From Ferdinandcohnia sp047238305 (GTDB lineage Bacteria; Bacillota; Bacilli; Bacillales; Bacillaceae_L), in contig NZ_JBDFMO010000001.1 of assembly GCF_047238305.1 (NCBI RefSeq), positions 992,001 to 1,056,000 of the forward strand: a stretch of DNA of 64,000 nt, given 5' to 3'. Position numbers and translations under genes: made by a program. Below the pieces are notes generated by a model. The model was not told where the DNA came from, did not search any database, and worked only from the letters and a program-made list of their open reading frames with translations. This document shows, in pieces, positions 33,459 to 46,151 of the stretch. Each line of letters starts with the position of its first letter. Position 1 is the stretch's first letter.

Positions 33459-34286
33459 TCATTCTGTGGCTTGAATCGAAATCGCTCCTTCTTTCAGTAG
33501 TTCCTCCCACGTATATTCGACAACTCGTTCACGGCCAATTAATTCTAACTGAAGCACTCGTTCTAAAATATTAAGTCCAACAACTTTCCCAGCACCACTT
33601 GTGGTTTCAATGACATCCCCAAGGTCTGGAAGCTGTTCTTTTGCACTTTCATACTCATCATTCTCATATTTTAGACAGCACATTAATCGACCACATAAAC
33701 CTGATATTTTAGTAGGGTTTAATGAAAGGTTTTGATCTTTTGCCATCTTAATTGAAACCGGCTCAAAATCACCTAAGAAGGTTGAGCAACAAAGCATTCT
33801 TCCGCATGGACCAATTCCACCAAGCATTTTGGCTTCATCACGTACCCCAATTTGTCTTAATTCAATTCTCGTACGGAAGATTGCCGCTAAATCCTTTACT
33901 AATTCGCGGAAATCAACGCGCCCATCTGCTGTAAAATAGAAGATTACTTTATTTCTATCAAACGTATATTCTACATCAACAAGCTTCATATCAAGGCTAT
34001 GTTCTGCTACTTTTTCCTGACATACGTCATACGCCTCTTTAGCCGCTGCTTTATTTTCTTCTACAATTAATTTATCTTTTGAATCCGCAATGCGGATGAC
34101 CTTTTTCAATGGAAGTACGATGTCATGTTCATCGACTTGCTTTTTATTTATAACAACCTTGCCAAATTCAATTCCTCTAACCGTTTCGACAATAACAAAT
34201 TCACCATCAGGAATTGTAAAACCATTTGGGTCAAAGTAATAAATTTTTCCCGCTTTTTTAAAGCGTACACCAACTACATCATACAA
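33459..34286 (-). CDS. ricT: RicT/YaaT, subunit of the RNase-Y-modulating Y-complex
   Basis: The 275-residue PSP1-domain protein has the conserved cysteine set in GPCGRMLCC (near 154) and GLCGRLMCC (near 197). In B. subtilis these help form the iron-sulfur centre of the RicA-RicF-RicT complex. This complex steers RNase Y and promotes sporulation and competence. The start is TTG 34286 with GGAGGG upstream and overlaps the holB stop by 8 bases. Length is normal. Confidence 0.95.
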   Translation of the reverse strand: MYDVVGVRFKKAGKIYYFDPNGFTIPDGEFVIVETVRGIEFGKVVINKKQVDEHDIVLPLKKVIRIADSKDKLIVEENKAAAKEAYDVCQEKVAEHSLDMKLVDVEYTFDRNKVIFYFTADGRVDFRELVKDLAAIFRTRIELRQIGVRDEAKMLGGIGPCGRMLCCSTFLGDFEPVSIKMAKDQNLSLNPTKISGLCGRLMCCLKYENDEYESAKEQLPDLGDVIETTSGAGKVVGLNILERVLQLELIGRERVVEYTWEELLKEGAISIQATE

Positions 34287-35283
34287 GCTTATATCCCTCC
34301 TGTAACTTTATTACCAATTGCTCCATTAATAAATGTGGGTTCATGTTGGTGTATAGACGACGTTTTGCCTCTAATACCGCTGCTATTTGATCACTCACAC
34401 GTCGAGTTGACGTCTTAAGTGCATGTTGTTTAAAACTCGTAATCTGGTCATGAAAAATAAGCTTTTCTTCATCACCAAGCTGTATATATAATAAATCCTT
34501 AAAAATTAGCAATAATATATCTAAACCAAAGCTAAGCTGCTCTTTCTCTTTAAAATGAGGTAACCATTGGTCCTGCAGAAAAAAGAAAGCATGAGTTGGC
34601 CTTGTATGGATTACTTCATATAATTGTAACACTATTGAACGGGACTGTCCAAACCATGTGTCTTCACTTAATTCGCGTGCTTCTTCTAAATTATTGGTGA
34701 TATGAGCAACAAGTGAAGCCATCGTAGGAGATATTCCTTCATCGATCAACCGCTCAGAAATAACTTTTGGAGCAAGTGGCTGAAACGATAAAACCTGACA
34801 TCGGGATAAAATCGTATTTAAAATCCGATGGATTTGTTCAGTTAACAAAATCGCTACTGTTTGACTTGTCGGCTCCTCTAGAAATTTCAATAGACTATTT
34901 GCGGCATTCGTCGTCATTTTATCAGCGTGATTAATCAAATACACTTTACGATTTGACTCTACACCTGTTTTTGAGAACTCTTCCTGCAATGCTTGAATCT
35001 GCCACTTTTTAATCGACTGACCATCCGGCTCAATGAGATGAACATCAGGATGGTTCCCCGATGAAATCCTCCGGCAATTCGTGCAGTCATTACACGGTCT
35101 ATACCCGTTTGGTTGCTGACAGAAAAGACTCTTTGCTAAAAGATAACCGACTTCCTTTTTACCTGTCCCTCGACTTCCTTCAAATAAGTAAGCATGGGCC
35201 ACTCTGTTCTTCCTGAGACTATTTTCAACCATTTTTAATACAAGTGGTTGATATTCCTGCAGTTGTTCCCATGTTTTTTCCAC
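34279..35283 (-). CDS. holB: DNA polymerase III delta prime subunit
   Basis: The 334-residue clamp-loader subunit has an AAA+ module with a P-loop-like GSRGTGKKE near 36-44. Zinc cysteines CNDCTNCRR lie near 68-76, and an SRC motif (LSRCQVLSF) near 160 takes the arginine-finger position. Together with DnaX and delta it opens and loads the beta clamp. The start is GTG 35283 with an AAAGAGTG site. It sits between yaaR and ricT as in B. subtilis. Confidence 0.94.
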   Translation of the reverse strand: MEKTWEQLQEYQPLVLKMVENSLRKNRVAHAYLFEGSRGTGKKEVGYLLAKSLFCQQPNGYRPCNDCTNCRRISSGNHPDVHLIEPDGQSIKKWQIQALQEEFSKTGVESNRKVYLINHADKMTTNAANSLLKFLEEPTSQTVAILLTEQIHRILNTILSRCQVLSFQPLAPKVISERLIDEGISPTMASLVAHITNNLEEARELSEDTWFGQSRSIVLQLYEVIHTRPTHAFFFLQDQWLPHFKEKEQLSFGLDILLLIFKDLLYIQLGDEEKLIFHDQITSFKQHALKTSTRRVSDQIAAVLEAKRRLYTNMNPHLLMEQLVIKLQEGYKLV

Positions 35284-35302
35284 TATATATCACTCTTTCA
35301 AA

Positions 35303-35743
35303 TCACGTATATAAGTTGATTAATAGTCCTTTTATTAATCCAACTTTTCCGAGAATATCAATTGACCCTTTTTCTTGGTTAACCATTTGTTCGGTTAAGT
35401 CCAATAGTTCTTTGTCAATTGTCTCAACAAGCTTATGTGTTCTTCCTTGTCCATTAAAATTCCAGCTATGGGTATCTTTAATATCCATCCCATACTCTAC
35501 TGCCTCATGGATAAAGCGTTTTACAAGGGATTTATAGGAAGCCAAATCCTGAAAAGTTTGAGAGCGAGAGAGTCGTTCTCCCGCCATGTCAATTTGAGTA
35601 AGCAACTTCGTCAATTGTTCCATTTGAAGCTTATTTCCTTCTTGATGAACAATTTTGATGAAAGTAAGATTTCCCGAAACTTTATTGGAAGTATTCGGCT
35701 GATTTTTATCTATATTCACACGAAAATCCTGGTTTATCTTCAT
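35303..35743 (-). CDS. yaaR: YaaR family protein (DUF327)
   Basis: The 146-residue protein is mainly helical and charged (LTKLLTQIDMAGERLSRSQTFQDLASYKSLVKRF). It matches the YaaR/DUF327 family found between darA and holB in Firmicutes. Function is unknown. The ribosome site GAGGTG sits 3 bases below the end of repeat copy E. Confidence 0.85.
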   Translation of the reverse strand: MKINQDFRVNIDKNQPNTSNKVSGNLTFIKIVHQEGNKLQMEQLTKLLTQIDMAGERLSRSQTFQDLASYKSLVKRFIHEAVEYGMDIKDTHSWNFNGQGRTHKLVETIDKELLDLTEQMVNQEKGSIDILGKVGLIKGLLINLYT

Positions 35744-35764
35744 AAGACGTTAAAACACCTCACA

Positions 35765-35806
35765 ATCAAATACGCCTTGGCGTATTTGTGCATGAATAAA
35801 GTTAAA
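35765..35806 (-). repeat. Dispersed intergenic element, copy E (both ends, no middle)
   Basis: A perfect palindrome AAATACGCC/GGCGTATTT (35768-35787) is preceded by ATC and followed by ATGAATAAAGTTA, which matches the far end of copy A (GAATAAAGTTATAG). The darA stop codon (35804-35802) falls in the GTTA part, exactly as the yabN stop does in copy A. The yaaR ribosome site begins 3 bases beyond ATCAAA. Confidence 0.75.
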
Positions 35807-36131
35807 ATTGATGGAATTCATCAATTGGCAATACAAACACAGTGGCTCCACCCACTTCAACCTTTACTGGAAATGGGACAAAAGAATCTGCATTTCCACC
35901 CATTGGTGAAACAGGGGCAATCATCTGCTCCCGATGTTTGCAATTATCCTTGATAATATCTAATAATTTATTCACGCGGATGTCCTCTGTTCCTACAAGG
36001 AATGTAGTATTACCTGATTTTAGAAATCCACCTGTAGTAGCAAGCTTTGTTGCTCTAAAATTATGTTCAACTAATGCCTGTGACAAACGGTTGCTGTCCT
36101 TATCCTGCACAACTGCAACAACTAGCTTCAT
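35802..36131 (-). CDS. darA: Cyclic-di-AMP receptor DarA (YaaQ), PII-like
   Basis: The 109-residue protein is the PII-like c-di-AMP receptor: MKLVVAVVQDKDSNRLSQALVEHNFRATKLATTGGFLKSGNTT. The T-loop and B-loop region that cups the ligand includes GGFLKSGNTTFLVG, and the C-terminal part reads GGATVFVLPIDEF. DarA forms trimers and signals c-di-AMP level to an unknown target. The gene sits between tmk and yaaR, the usual place. Its stop codon is part of repeat copy E. Confidence 0.95.
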   Translation of the reverse strand: MKLVVAVVQDKDSNRLSQALVEHNFRATKLATTGGFLKSGNTTFLVGTEDIRVNKLLDIIKDNCKHREQMIAPVSPMGGNADSFVPFPVKVEVGGATVFVLPIDEFHQF

Positions 36132-36249
36132 CGTTTTGCCTCCCTTTATTTTACCACTTTTACGTGTTCCTTCATATTACGAAATTTGGTAACAAAATGT
36201 GCGAATGTCCATGTTTGTCTTTATTCTATAACAAGTATAGCCAGAACGA

Positions 36250-36285
36250 AAAGAAAAACCTCAAAAATCATCTGACTTTTGAGGT
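36250..36285 (-). terminator. Terminator downstream of tmk
   Basis: In minus-strand sense ACCTCAAAA and TTTTTGAGGT pair around a 10-base loop, followed by TTTTTCTTTT. It suggests darA also has its own promoter. Confidence 0.78.
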
Positions 36286-36296
36286 AATTTACACAA

Positions 36297-36929
36297 TTAG
36301 CCTTTATGTACATGGCTTTCAATCAATTCAAGTGCTTCCTTTGTTACTACATCAAGTGAGTTTTCCGCATTAATGGTGTAAAATCGGTCCTTAAATCGAT
36401 CTGCAACCTTTACATATCCTTCATACACCTTTTGATGAAATGAAAGCTTCTCAAGATCAAGGCGGTTTACTTCTCGATCATCATTCTTCTTAATTCTTGT
36501 TAGACCTTTTTCAGGTTGGATATCAAAGAAAAGCGTTAATGATGGCATAAGACCATTAATCGCAAATTCATTAATCGATAAAACCTCATCAATTCCTAGT
36601 TCACGTGCATAGCCCTGATACGCTAGTGAACTATCAACAAATCGGTCACACAGAACCATTTTTCCTTCTTCTAACGCTGGAATAACTTTCTCGACTAAAT
36701 GTTGCCGACGAGAAGCCGCATATAAAAGCGCCTCAGTACGTGCATCCATTTTTGTATTGTTCTTATCTAAAATGACAGAACGTATTTGTTCAGCAATATC
36801 GATTCCACCAGGTTCTCTTGTGGAAACAACATCATATCCTTTTTTTGAAAGCTCTTCCTGAAGGATTCCTAAAACAGTGGTTTTTCCAGCACCTTCAGGA
36901 CCTTCGAGTGTTATAAAATAACCTGTCAC
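36297..36929 (-). CDS. tmk: Thymidylate kinase
   Basis: The 210-residue enzyme makes dTDP from dTMP. P-loop GPEGAGKTT is at residues 10-18, the REPGG motif near 39 and the DRFVDSSLAYQG motif near 95. The lid region carries RIKKNDDREVNRLD. Length is typical. It follows yaaO by 16 bases and shares its transcript, and acts with dgk and dck in this window in nucleotide supply. Confidence 0.97.
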   Translation of the reverse strand: MTGYFITLEGPEGAGKTTVLGILQEELSKKGYDVVSTREPGGIDIAEQIRSVILDKNNTKMDARTEALLYAASRRQHLVEKVIPALEEGKMVLCDRFVDSSLAYQGYARELGIDEVLSINEFAINGLMPSLTLFFDIQPEKGLTRIKKNDDREVNRLDLEKLSFHQKVYEGYVKVADRFKDRFYTINAENSLDVVTKEALELIESHVHKG

Positions 36930-36945
36930 TTTTCGTTCAAGCCCC

Positions 36946-38379
36946 TTACATATCTAATATCTTAATATTGTTTTCCTTCATATCTCTGCCTTGAAAATGT
37001 GCACCTGTCTCAATATAAGTAGTAAGGATTTCAATGTGCCGTTCAGTTACACATTCTCCTTCCATTAGGACAGGAATTCCGGGTGGATAAGGTATAATCA
37101 TTTCTCCGGAAATGTTTCCGATTGCATCTTTAAAGGAAACAGCCTTTTTATTGTACCCTTTTATTTCATTATAGCAAAGAGCAAGTGTGGAAACTGACTT
37201 TCCTTCATGATGTAAATCAATAAATCTACGTTTCACCGGCAAATATTCTTTAACAGCACGCCTTATTTTTATAAAGAGTTCATCAGCATCAAAGCCTTGT
37301 GATAATGGTAACACAAAAAGAACATTATTTGGGTCAGCCATTTCCGTAAAAAGACCTTCTTTTTCAAAGCAACTTTGCAGCTCGTATCCAGTCAACTTAC
37401 ATTGTGATTGGACTGTAAGTTTTAATAAATCTGTTTGTATGTCATGTTTTTTTGAAGTTACAACTTTTATTTGTGGTATTGCTTCAAGTCTTTGAGTCAA
37501 TCTAGATATCCTCTCCATAATTTGGTTTGTCCCCTTTTCCTTCACTTCAGCCAGGTAATGCCTAGCAAGATCAAGCGAGGCCATAATTGGATAGGATGGA
37601 CTACTCGATTGCAACATTTGAAGATAATACTCAACCTCTTCATGTGTAATAAGCTGGCTATTTATATGTAAAAAGGAACCCATGGTCATTGCTGGGAGAG
37701 TTTTATGCGCAGAATGCACCACCATATCAGCACCTAATGAAACAGCAGACGAAGGAAATCCTTCAAGCAAAAAATGGGCTCCATGGGCCTCATCGATTAA
37801 AACTACTGCACCTTTCTTATGTGCATACATAATAATTTGGGCTAATTCTTTTTGATTCGCCATTCCATAATAGTTGGGATTTGTTAAAATAACAGCCTTT
37901 ATTTGTGGGTATGTATCAAATGCCTCCTTTACTGTTTTAAAGGAAACATAAGAAGGAACCTGGACTTCATCATCATAGGTTGGATGAAGAAAAACAGGTC
38001 GTGCTCCAGCCATTTTTAATCCATTTAAAATCGATTTATGGGAATTTCGTTGCACAAGGACTGTATCCTTATTAGAGCATGCTGCAAGAATCATTGCCAA
38101 ATTCCCCACAGTAGAGCCATTTACTAAAAAGTAGCTTTTTTTAACTCCATATAAGTCTGCCACTAATCTTTCTGCTTCCAAAATAGACCCTTGCGGATGA
38201 TGCAAATCATCGAGCCCAGTCAATTCTGTCGCATCAATTTCTAATACTTTATGAAAATAGGCATATCCCTTATTGGAAAACACTTGTCCATATTTATGCC
38301 CTGGTACATGCATTGATTGAGGTCTCATCTTTGAATGGTGATCGAGTGCATCAAACAATGGGGTTTGTTGTTGATTCAT
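36946..38379 (-). CDS. yaaO: Orn/Lys/Arg decarboxylase family PLP enzyme YaaO
   Basis: The 477-residue protein is a fold-type I PLP enzyme of the Orn/Lys/Arg decarboxylase group. The PLP lysine lies in VVHSAHKTLPAMTMGSFLH near 220, with DEAHGAHF near 200. The C-terminal decarboxylase domain carries PYPPGIPVLMEGE near 450. It resembles arginine decarboxylase SpeA and YaaO; the substrate is not settled. ATG 38379 is used because GAAAGG lies upstream and earlier codons are unconserved. B. subtilis has xpaC-yaaN between csfB and yaaO; these are absent here. Confidence 0.9.
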   Translation of the reverse strand: MNQQQTPLFDALDHHSKMRPQSMHVPGHKYGQVFSNKGYAYFHKVLEIDATELTGLDDLHHPQGSILEAERLVADLYGVKKSYFLVNGSTVGNLAMILAACSNKDTVLVQRNSHKSILNGLKMAGARPVFLHPTYDDEVQVPSYVSFKTVKEAFDTYPQIKAVILTNPNYYGMANQKELAQIIMYAHKKGAVVLIDEAHGAHFLLEGFPSSAVSLGADMVVHSAHKTLPAMTMGSFLHINSQLITHEEVEYYLQMLQSSSPSYPIMASLDLARHYLAEVKEKGTNQIMERISRLTQRLEAIPQIKVVTSKKHDIQTDLLKLTVQSQCKLTGYELQSCFEKEGLFTEMADPNNVLFVLPLSQGFDADELFIKIRRAVKEYLPVKRRFIDLHHEGKSVSTLALCYNEIKGYNKKAVSFKDAIGNISGEMIIPYPPGIPVLMEGECVTERHIEILTTYIETGAHFQGRDMKENNIKILDM

Positions 38380-38423
38380 AGTGATATATACCTTTCTTAT
38401 GTACTTTACCTTATTATAAAGCA

Positions 38424-38452
38424 AAAAAAGGGACCTATTCCACTAGGTCCGA
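38424..38452 (-). terminator. Terminator between gin and yaaO
   Basis: In minus-strand sense GGACCTA and TAGGTCC pair around a 6-base loop, followed by CTTTTTTT. Confidence 0.88.
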
Positions 38453-38502
38453 CTTTAACTTGGGATTGCACCTAACGCAAAGCAATGCCAAGTAGTTTAA
38501 AA

Positions 38503-38706
38503 CTATGAATATATCTCTGGGGTTGAAACTTTTCTAAGCCGATCTAAATAAAATTGATACTTAGGATCATTTGTTTCTGTACGGATGATATCTTGCTCAC
38601 AATCCAAACAAATGAATTTTGTATAAAGGTGTATGCCTCTGTCTTTCTTTTGCTCACATATAATACACGTTTCCCCATAATGGTTTCTATTTGCGAGTGA
38701 ACTCAC
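38503..38706 (-). CDS. csfB: Sigma-G inhibitor Gin (CsfB)
   Basis: The 67-residue protein carries two zinc-binding pairs, CIIC near residue 14 and CLDC near 33, with the family string RGIHLYTKFICLDCE. Gin binds and inhibits sigma-G (and sigma-E) to keep late sigma factors off until the right time. The start is GTG 38706, because GGAGG lies 8 bases upstream and because the sigma-F promoter at 38728-38755 puts the transcript start near 38721, so the longer upstream frame would not be transcribed from it. Homologues are about 64 residues long. Confidence 0.93.
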   Translation of the reverse strand: MSSLANRNHYGETCIICEQKKDRGIHLYTKFICLDCEQDIIRTETNDPKYQFYLDRLRKVSTPEIYS

Positions 38707-38727
38707 TGCCTCCACCTCCATACACAT

Positions 38728-38755
38728 ATTTTGCCCGGGTTTCCAAAATGTATAC
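38728..38755 (-). promoter_or_regulatory. Sigma-F promoter of gin
   Basis: In minus-strand sense GTATA (38755-38751) and GGGCAAAAT (38736-38728) are 14 bp apart. The -10 fits the sigma-F pattern GGnnAnAnT at every fixed position. csfB is sigma-F controlled in B. subtilis. Confidence 0.75.
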
Positions 38756-38963
38756 ACAATTATAAAAATAACGAACAGTTTTAATTTAATTTATTTAGCA
38801 GTCTATGAAACTCCGGGGCTAGTTTGTGTATGTCTTAGATTAAAAAATAGTAACTAAAGCTGCACTTTGTGGCAGCTGCTCAGTGTGTTGCAATTATTTT
38901 ACTGGGTGGTCAAACGACTGGCTCATTTGCGCATATTTCACTGGTGATACATCAATTAGCTTG

Positions 38964-39334
38964 TTTGCGGTATATCATTTATTGGTTTGTGGGTGCGTGG
39001 TATACCGGTGATGGGGTTTGCGGTATACCAGTTATTGTTTTGCGATTGAGCGATATACCGCTAATGGGGGTTGCGGTATACCAGTTATCGTTTTGCGATT
39101 GAGTGATATACCGCTAATGGGGTTTGCGGTATACCCGTTATCGTTTTGCGGGTGAGTGTTATACCGTTAATGATGTTTACGGGTTTACTGTTACCTGTTT
39201 TTTTACAAATGAGAACCTTTTTATGGCGTTTGCGGGATCAGCGTTTCCTAATATTTTACAATCACAAACCTCTTTAAGGCATTTACAGGAACAGTGTTTC
39301 CTAATCTTTTACAATTCAAAGTCTCTTTAAGACG
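38964..39334. repeat. 53-bp-period tandem array beyond the 3' end of the first rRNA operon
   Basis: Units beginning TTTGCGG or close variants start at 38964, 39017, 39070, 39123, 39176, 39229 and 39282, always 53 bases apart. The first four carry GGTATACC (an 8-bp palindrome) near position 6 and a TATACCG near position 36. The last two have a different body (GTTTCCTAAT, TTTTACAAT, CTCTTTAAG) but the same length and start. The short frame across it (38869-39102) has no ribosome site. The stretch 38760-38963 shows no gene or signal I recognise. Confidence 0.85.
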
Positions 39335-39607
39335 TCCGCTTGGTCATTATTACCTAATTTTTGCCGTTATTAAAAATGACAATCTAAAAAAGCTTTTTTA
39401 TTGGCTAGCGTTACTTATTCCTTTATCTAATCCATGAAACAGGAACAAATCGGCACTTTTCGTTACCACTTCCTTCTTCACAATCTCAAAAGTGGCACGA
39501 TTACGTCCTTTTCGTTACGACGTTAGTCTTTCCCCATAACAACTACCAAATAGGCATGTTCTGCAAACCATACCACCCTACAATTAATTCCACTCAAAAA
39601 AACAATA
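39335..39607. other. rRNA-operon 3' flank shared with the second operon
   Basis: No gene is seen here. Parts are nearly identical to 60454-60638: TTGGTCATTATTACC, GCCGTTATTAAAA, GACGTTAGTCTTTCCCC and AAATAGGCATGTTCTGCAAA. About 100 extra bases (roughly 39416-39510) are found only in this copy. Confidence 0.7.
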
Positions 39608-39642
39608 CAAAAAAAGACCAACCATATCGGCTGATCTTTAAT
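39608..39642 (-). terminator. Terminator of the first rRNA operon
   Basis: In minus-strand sense AAAGATCAGCC and GGTTGGTCTTT pair around GATAT and are followed by a T-run. It begins just after 5S. Confidence 0.88.
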
Positions 39643-39644
39643 GT

Positions 39645-39760
39645 GCCTAGCGACGTCCTACTCTCACAGGGACAAAGTCCCAACTACCATCGGCGCTGAA
39701 GAGCTTAACTTCCGTGTTCGGTATGGGAACGGGTGTGACCTCTTCGCTATCGCCACTAGA
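39645..39760 (-). rRNA. rrf: 5S rRNA
   Basis: About 116 bases match Bacillus 5S: GGCGATAGCGAAGAGGTCAC near the 5' side, CCGTTCCCATACCGAACACG in the loop A/B region and GTGAGAGTAGGACGTCGC at the 3' end. Ends are estimated from the terminal helix. RNase M5 (rnmV, in this window) would mature it. Confidence 0.95.
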
Positions 39761-39817
39761 CTATGTTGAAGGATTCATTCCTTCAAAACTAGATAACGCT
39801 CCTACATTCATCATTTT

Positions 39818-44572
<4,755 letters not shown>

Positions 44573-44681
44573 GAGTATTGATTGCTCAATAAGTTTTGTT
44601 ACTTAGAATTAACGTTGACGCTTGTATTGTGTTCAGTTTTCAAAGAACTTTATTAACTCGCCTCTCAGAAGCGACTTTATT

Positions 44682-44710
44682 AATATAACATCCTCACAAA
44701 AATAAGTCAA
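44682..44710 (-). promoter_or_regulatory. rRNA operon promoter P2
   Basis: In minus-strand sense TTGACT (44710-44705) and TATATT (44687-44682) are 17 bp apart, about 110 bases above 16S. Confidence 0.85.
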
Positions 44711-44763
44711 CCATATTTTTTAAATGTTTTCTTATTCATATTGTATTCCCTGTGAGGAATATA

Positions 44764-44792
44764 AATATACACCCGATTAAACAGAATGTCAA
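44764..44792 (-). promoter_or_regulatory. rRNA operon promoter P1
   Basis: In minus-strand sense TTGACA (44792-44787) and TATATT (44769-44764) are 17 bp apart, 82 bases above P2. Tandem promoters are usual for Bacillus rRNA operons. Confidence 0.85.
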
Positions 44793-44861
44793 CAAATTAT
44801 ATTAAAATAATTTTAAGTGATTTTTCATTCTTACCTTAATAAGCTTCTCTACGGTTTCCAA

Positions 44862-44898
44862 ATAAAAAAACAAATGAAAGTCCATTTGTTTTTTTATC
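44862..44898 (-). terminator. Terminator of bofA
   Basis: AAAAAAACAAATG (44864-44876) and CATTTGTTTTTTT (44883-44895) form a perfect stem with T-runs on both strands. The bofA stop overlaps the arm. Confidence 0.85.
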
Positions 44899-45160
44899 CT
44901 ATAATAAATAAGTCTATAATGACGAGTGCAGCTAACCCTGGAAGACCGAGTAGACCAGATACAGCAGATGTAACTAGATTAATTGGAACATGCAAATCAA
45001 ATGAAGCTCCGAATGCATTTAAGAAAAATAAAAACAAGGCTCCAATTAGAACTTTAACAAATACTTGTCCTACTAATCGTATGGGCTTTAGAGGAGCTCC
45101 CATTAGAAGCACAAGCACGATCAATCCTCCAAGTATGGATATAACAATCTTTGGTTCCAA
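44894..45160 (-). CDS. bofA: Inhibitor of pro-sigma-K processing BofA
   Basis: The 88-residue membrane protein has hydrophobic segments at residues 5-25, 35-55 and 60-86, with conserved NLVTSAVSGLLGLPGLAALVI near the C-terminus. BofA holds the SpoIVFB protease inactive in the outer forespore membrane, delaying sigma-K. The start is TTG 45160 with AAGGAG 10 bases upstream. It is the last gene before the rRNA operon promoters, as in B. subtilis. Confidence 0.93.
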   Translation of the reverse strand: MEPKIVISILGGLIVLVLLMGAPLKPIRLVGQVFVKVLIGALFLFFLNAFGASFDLHVPINLVTSAVSGLLGLPGLAALVIIDLFIIG

Positions 45161-45255
45161 TCAAACTTCACTCCTTCACACAATTTGTACTACTATTCTA
45201 TGTGGATGAAGGGTTTTAAGAACCTCTTGTCCTCTTTTTGTTTAGCAAATTGTCA

Positions 45256-45300
45256 ATAAAAAATCCTACCTAAGGTGTCAATTATACCTTGGTAGGATTT
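45256..45300 (-). terminator. Terminator downstream of yaaL
   Basis: In minus-strand sense AATCCTACCAAGGT and ACCTTAGGTAGGATT pair and are followed by TTTTTTATT. It separates the dnaX-recR-yaaL unit from bofA. Confidence 0.88.
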
Positions 45301-45303
45301 GTT

Positions 45304-45516
45304 TTATAGAAATATTTTTCGCCTTTTTGCTTCCCGTAATAAAAAGAAGTATTTTGTTTCCGCTACTTTTAGATCATTTAAAATAGCACCAGAAGGCTCA
45401 ATACTTTTTTCAATGAGGATTTTCTGTCTCATCCATTCCTTCTTTGCGATTTCTAATTGAGTAAAGAGCTCTTGGTTAAATTCGTTTCGAAGCTTTCTCT
45501 TCTTTTTAAAAAGCAT
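45304..45516 (-). CDS. yaaL: YaaL family protein (DUF2508)
   Basis: The 70-residue protein is basic and helical (MLFKKKRKLRNEFNQELF, then EPSGAILNDLKVAETKYFFLLREAKRRK), typical of YaaL. ATG 45516 is chosen for its AGGAGG site, 10 bases after the recR stop. Function is unknown; it forms the end of the dnaX-yaaK-recR operon and then a terminator follows. Confidence 0.88.
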   Translation of the reverse strand: MLFKKKRKLRNEFNQELFTQLEIAKKEWMRQKILIEKSIEPSGAILNDLKVAETKYFFLLREAKRRKIFL

Positions 45517-45526
45517 AAAAGACCTC

Positions 45527-46123
45527 CTACAATTCCCGACGTCCTTCAAGCGCCTTTGATAGTGTTACTTCATCAGCGTACTCTAAATCTCCACCAACAG
45601 GTAAACCATGAGCAATTCTTGTAATTTTAATTCCTGTTGGTTTTAGTAGACGGGAAATATACATAGCTGTAGCTTCCCCTTCGATGTTCGGGTTAGTCGC
45701 TAAAATGATTTCTTGTACTGTATCATCCTGAAGTCGTTTGAGTAATTCAGGTATTTTGATATCCTCTGGCCCTATACCATCCATTGGAGAAATAGCCCCA
45801 TGTAACACATGATATAAACCATTGTATTCCTTCATTTTTTCCATTGCGATAACATCCTTTGGATCTTGAAGTACACAGATAATGGTTTTATCACGACGTT
45901 CATCTTCGCAAATGTAACATGGATCTCTATCTGTTATATGCCCACAATTTGAGCAATATGTGAGGTTTCGTTTCGCATTGACGAGTGCCTTCGCAAAATC
46001 AAGTACGACATCCTCTTTCATATTTAATACAAAAAAAGCCAGACGCACGGCTGTTTTTGGGCCGATACCTGGCAATTTCATAAAGCTATCTATTAGCTTA
46101 GATATTGGTTCAGGATAATGCAT
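45527..46123 (-). CDS. recR: Recombination mediator RecR
   Basis: The 198-residue protein has a helix-hairpin-helix (LPGIGPKTAVRLAFF near 18-32). A four-cysteine zinc finger reads CSNCGHITDRDPCYIC near 57-72. A Toprim domain follows from 80 on, with YHVLHGAISPMDGIGPEDI and ILATNPNIEGEATAMYI. RecR joins RecF and RecO to load RecA at gaps. Length matches the family exactly. It follows yaaK by 28 bases. Confidence 0.98.
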   Translation of the reverse strand: MHYPEPISKLIDSFMKLPGIGPKTAVRLAFFVLNMKEDVVLDFAKALVNAKRNLTYCSNCGHITDRDPCYICEDERRDKTIICVLQDPKDVIAMEKMKEYNGLYHVLHGAISPMDGIGPEDIKIPELLKRLQDDTVQEIILATNPNIEGEATAMYISRLLKPTGIKITRIAHGLPVGGDLEYADEVTLSKALEGRREL

Positions 46124-46151
46124 ATCTATCTAAGTCCTTTCAAACCGACGA

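Noticed and set aside
38869..39102. 77-codon plus-strand open frame across the tandem array
   Set aside because: It has no ribosome site, runs through repeat units, and its composition follows the repeat; it is a by-product of the array.
38964..39334. CRISPR-like array
   Set aside because: The 53-bp units have no constant repeat alternating with unique spacers; whole units are similar to each other, and no cas gene is near.
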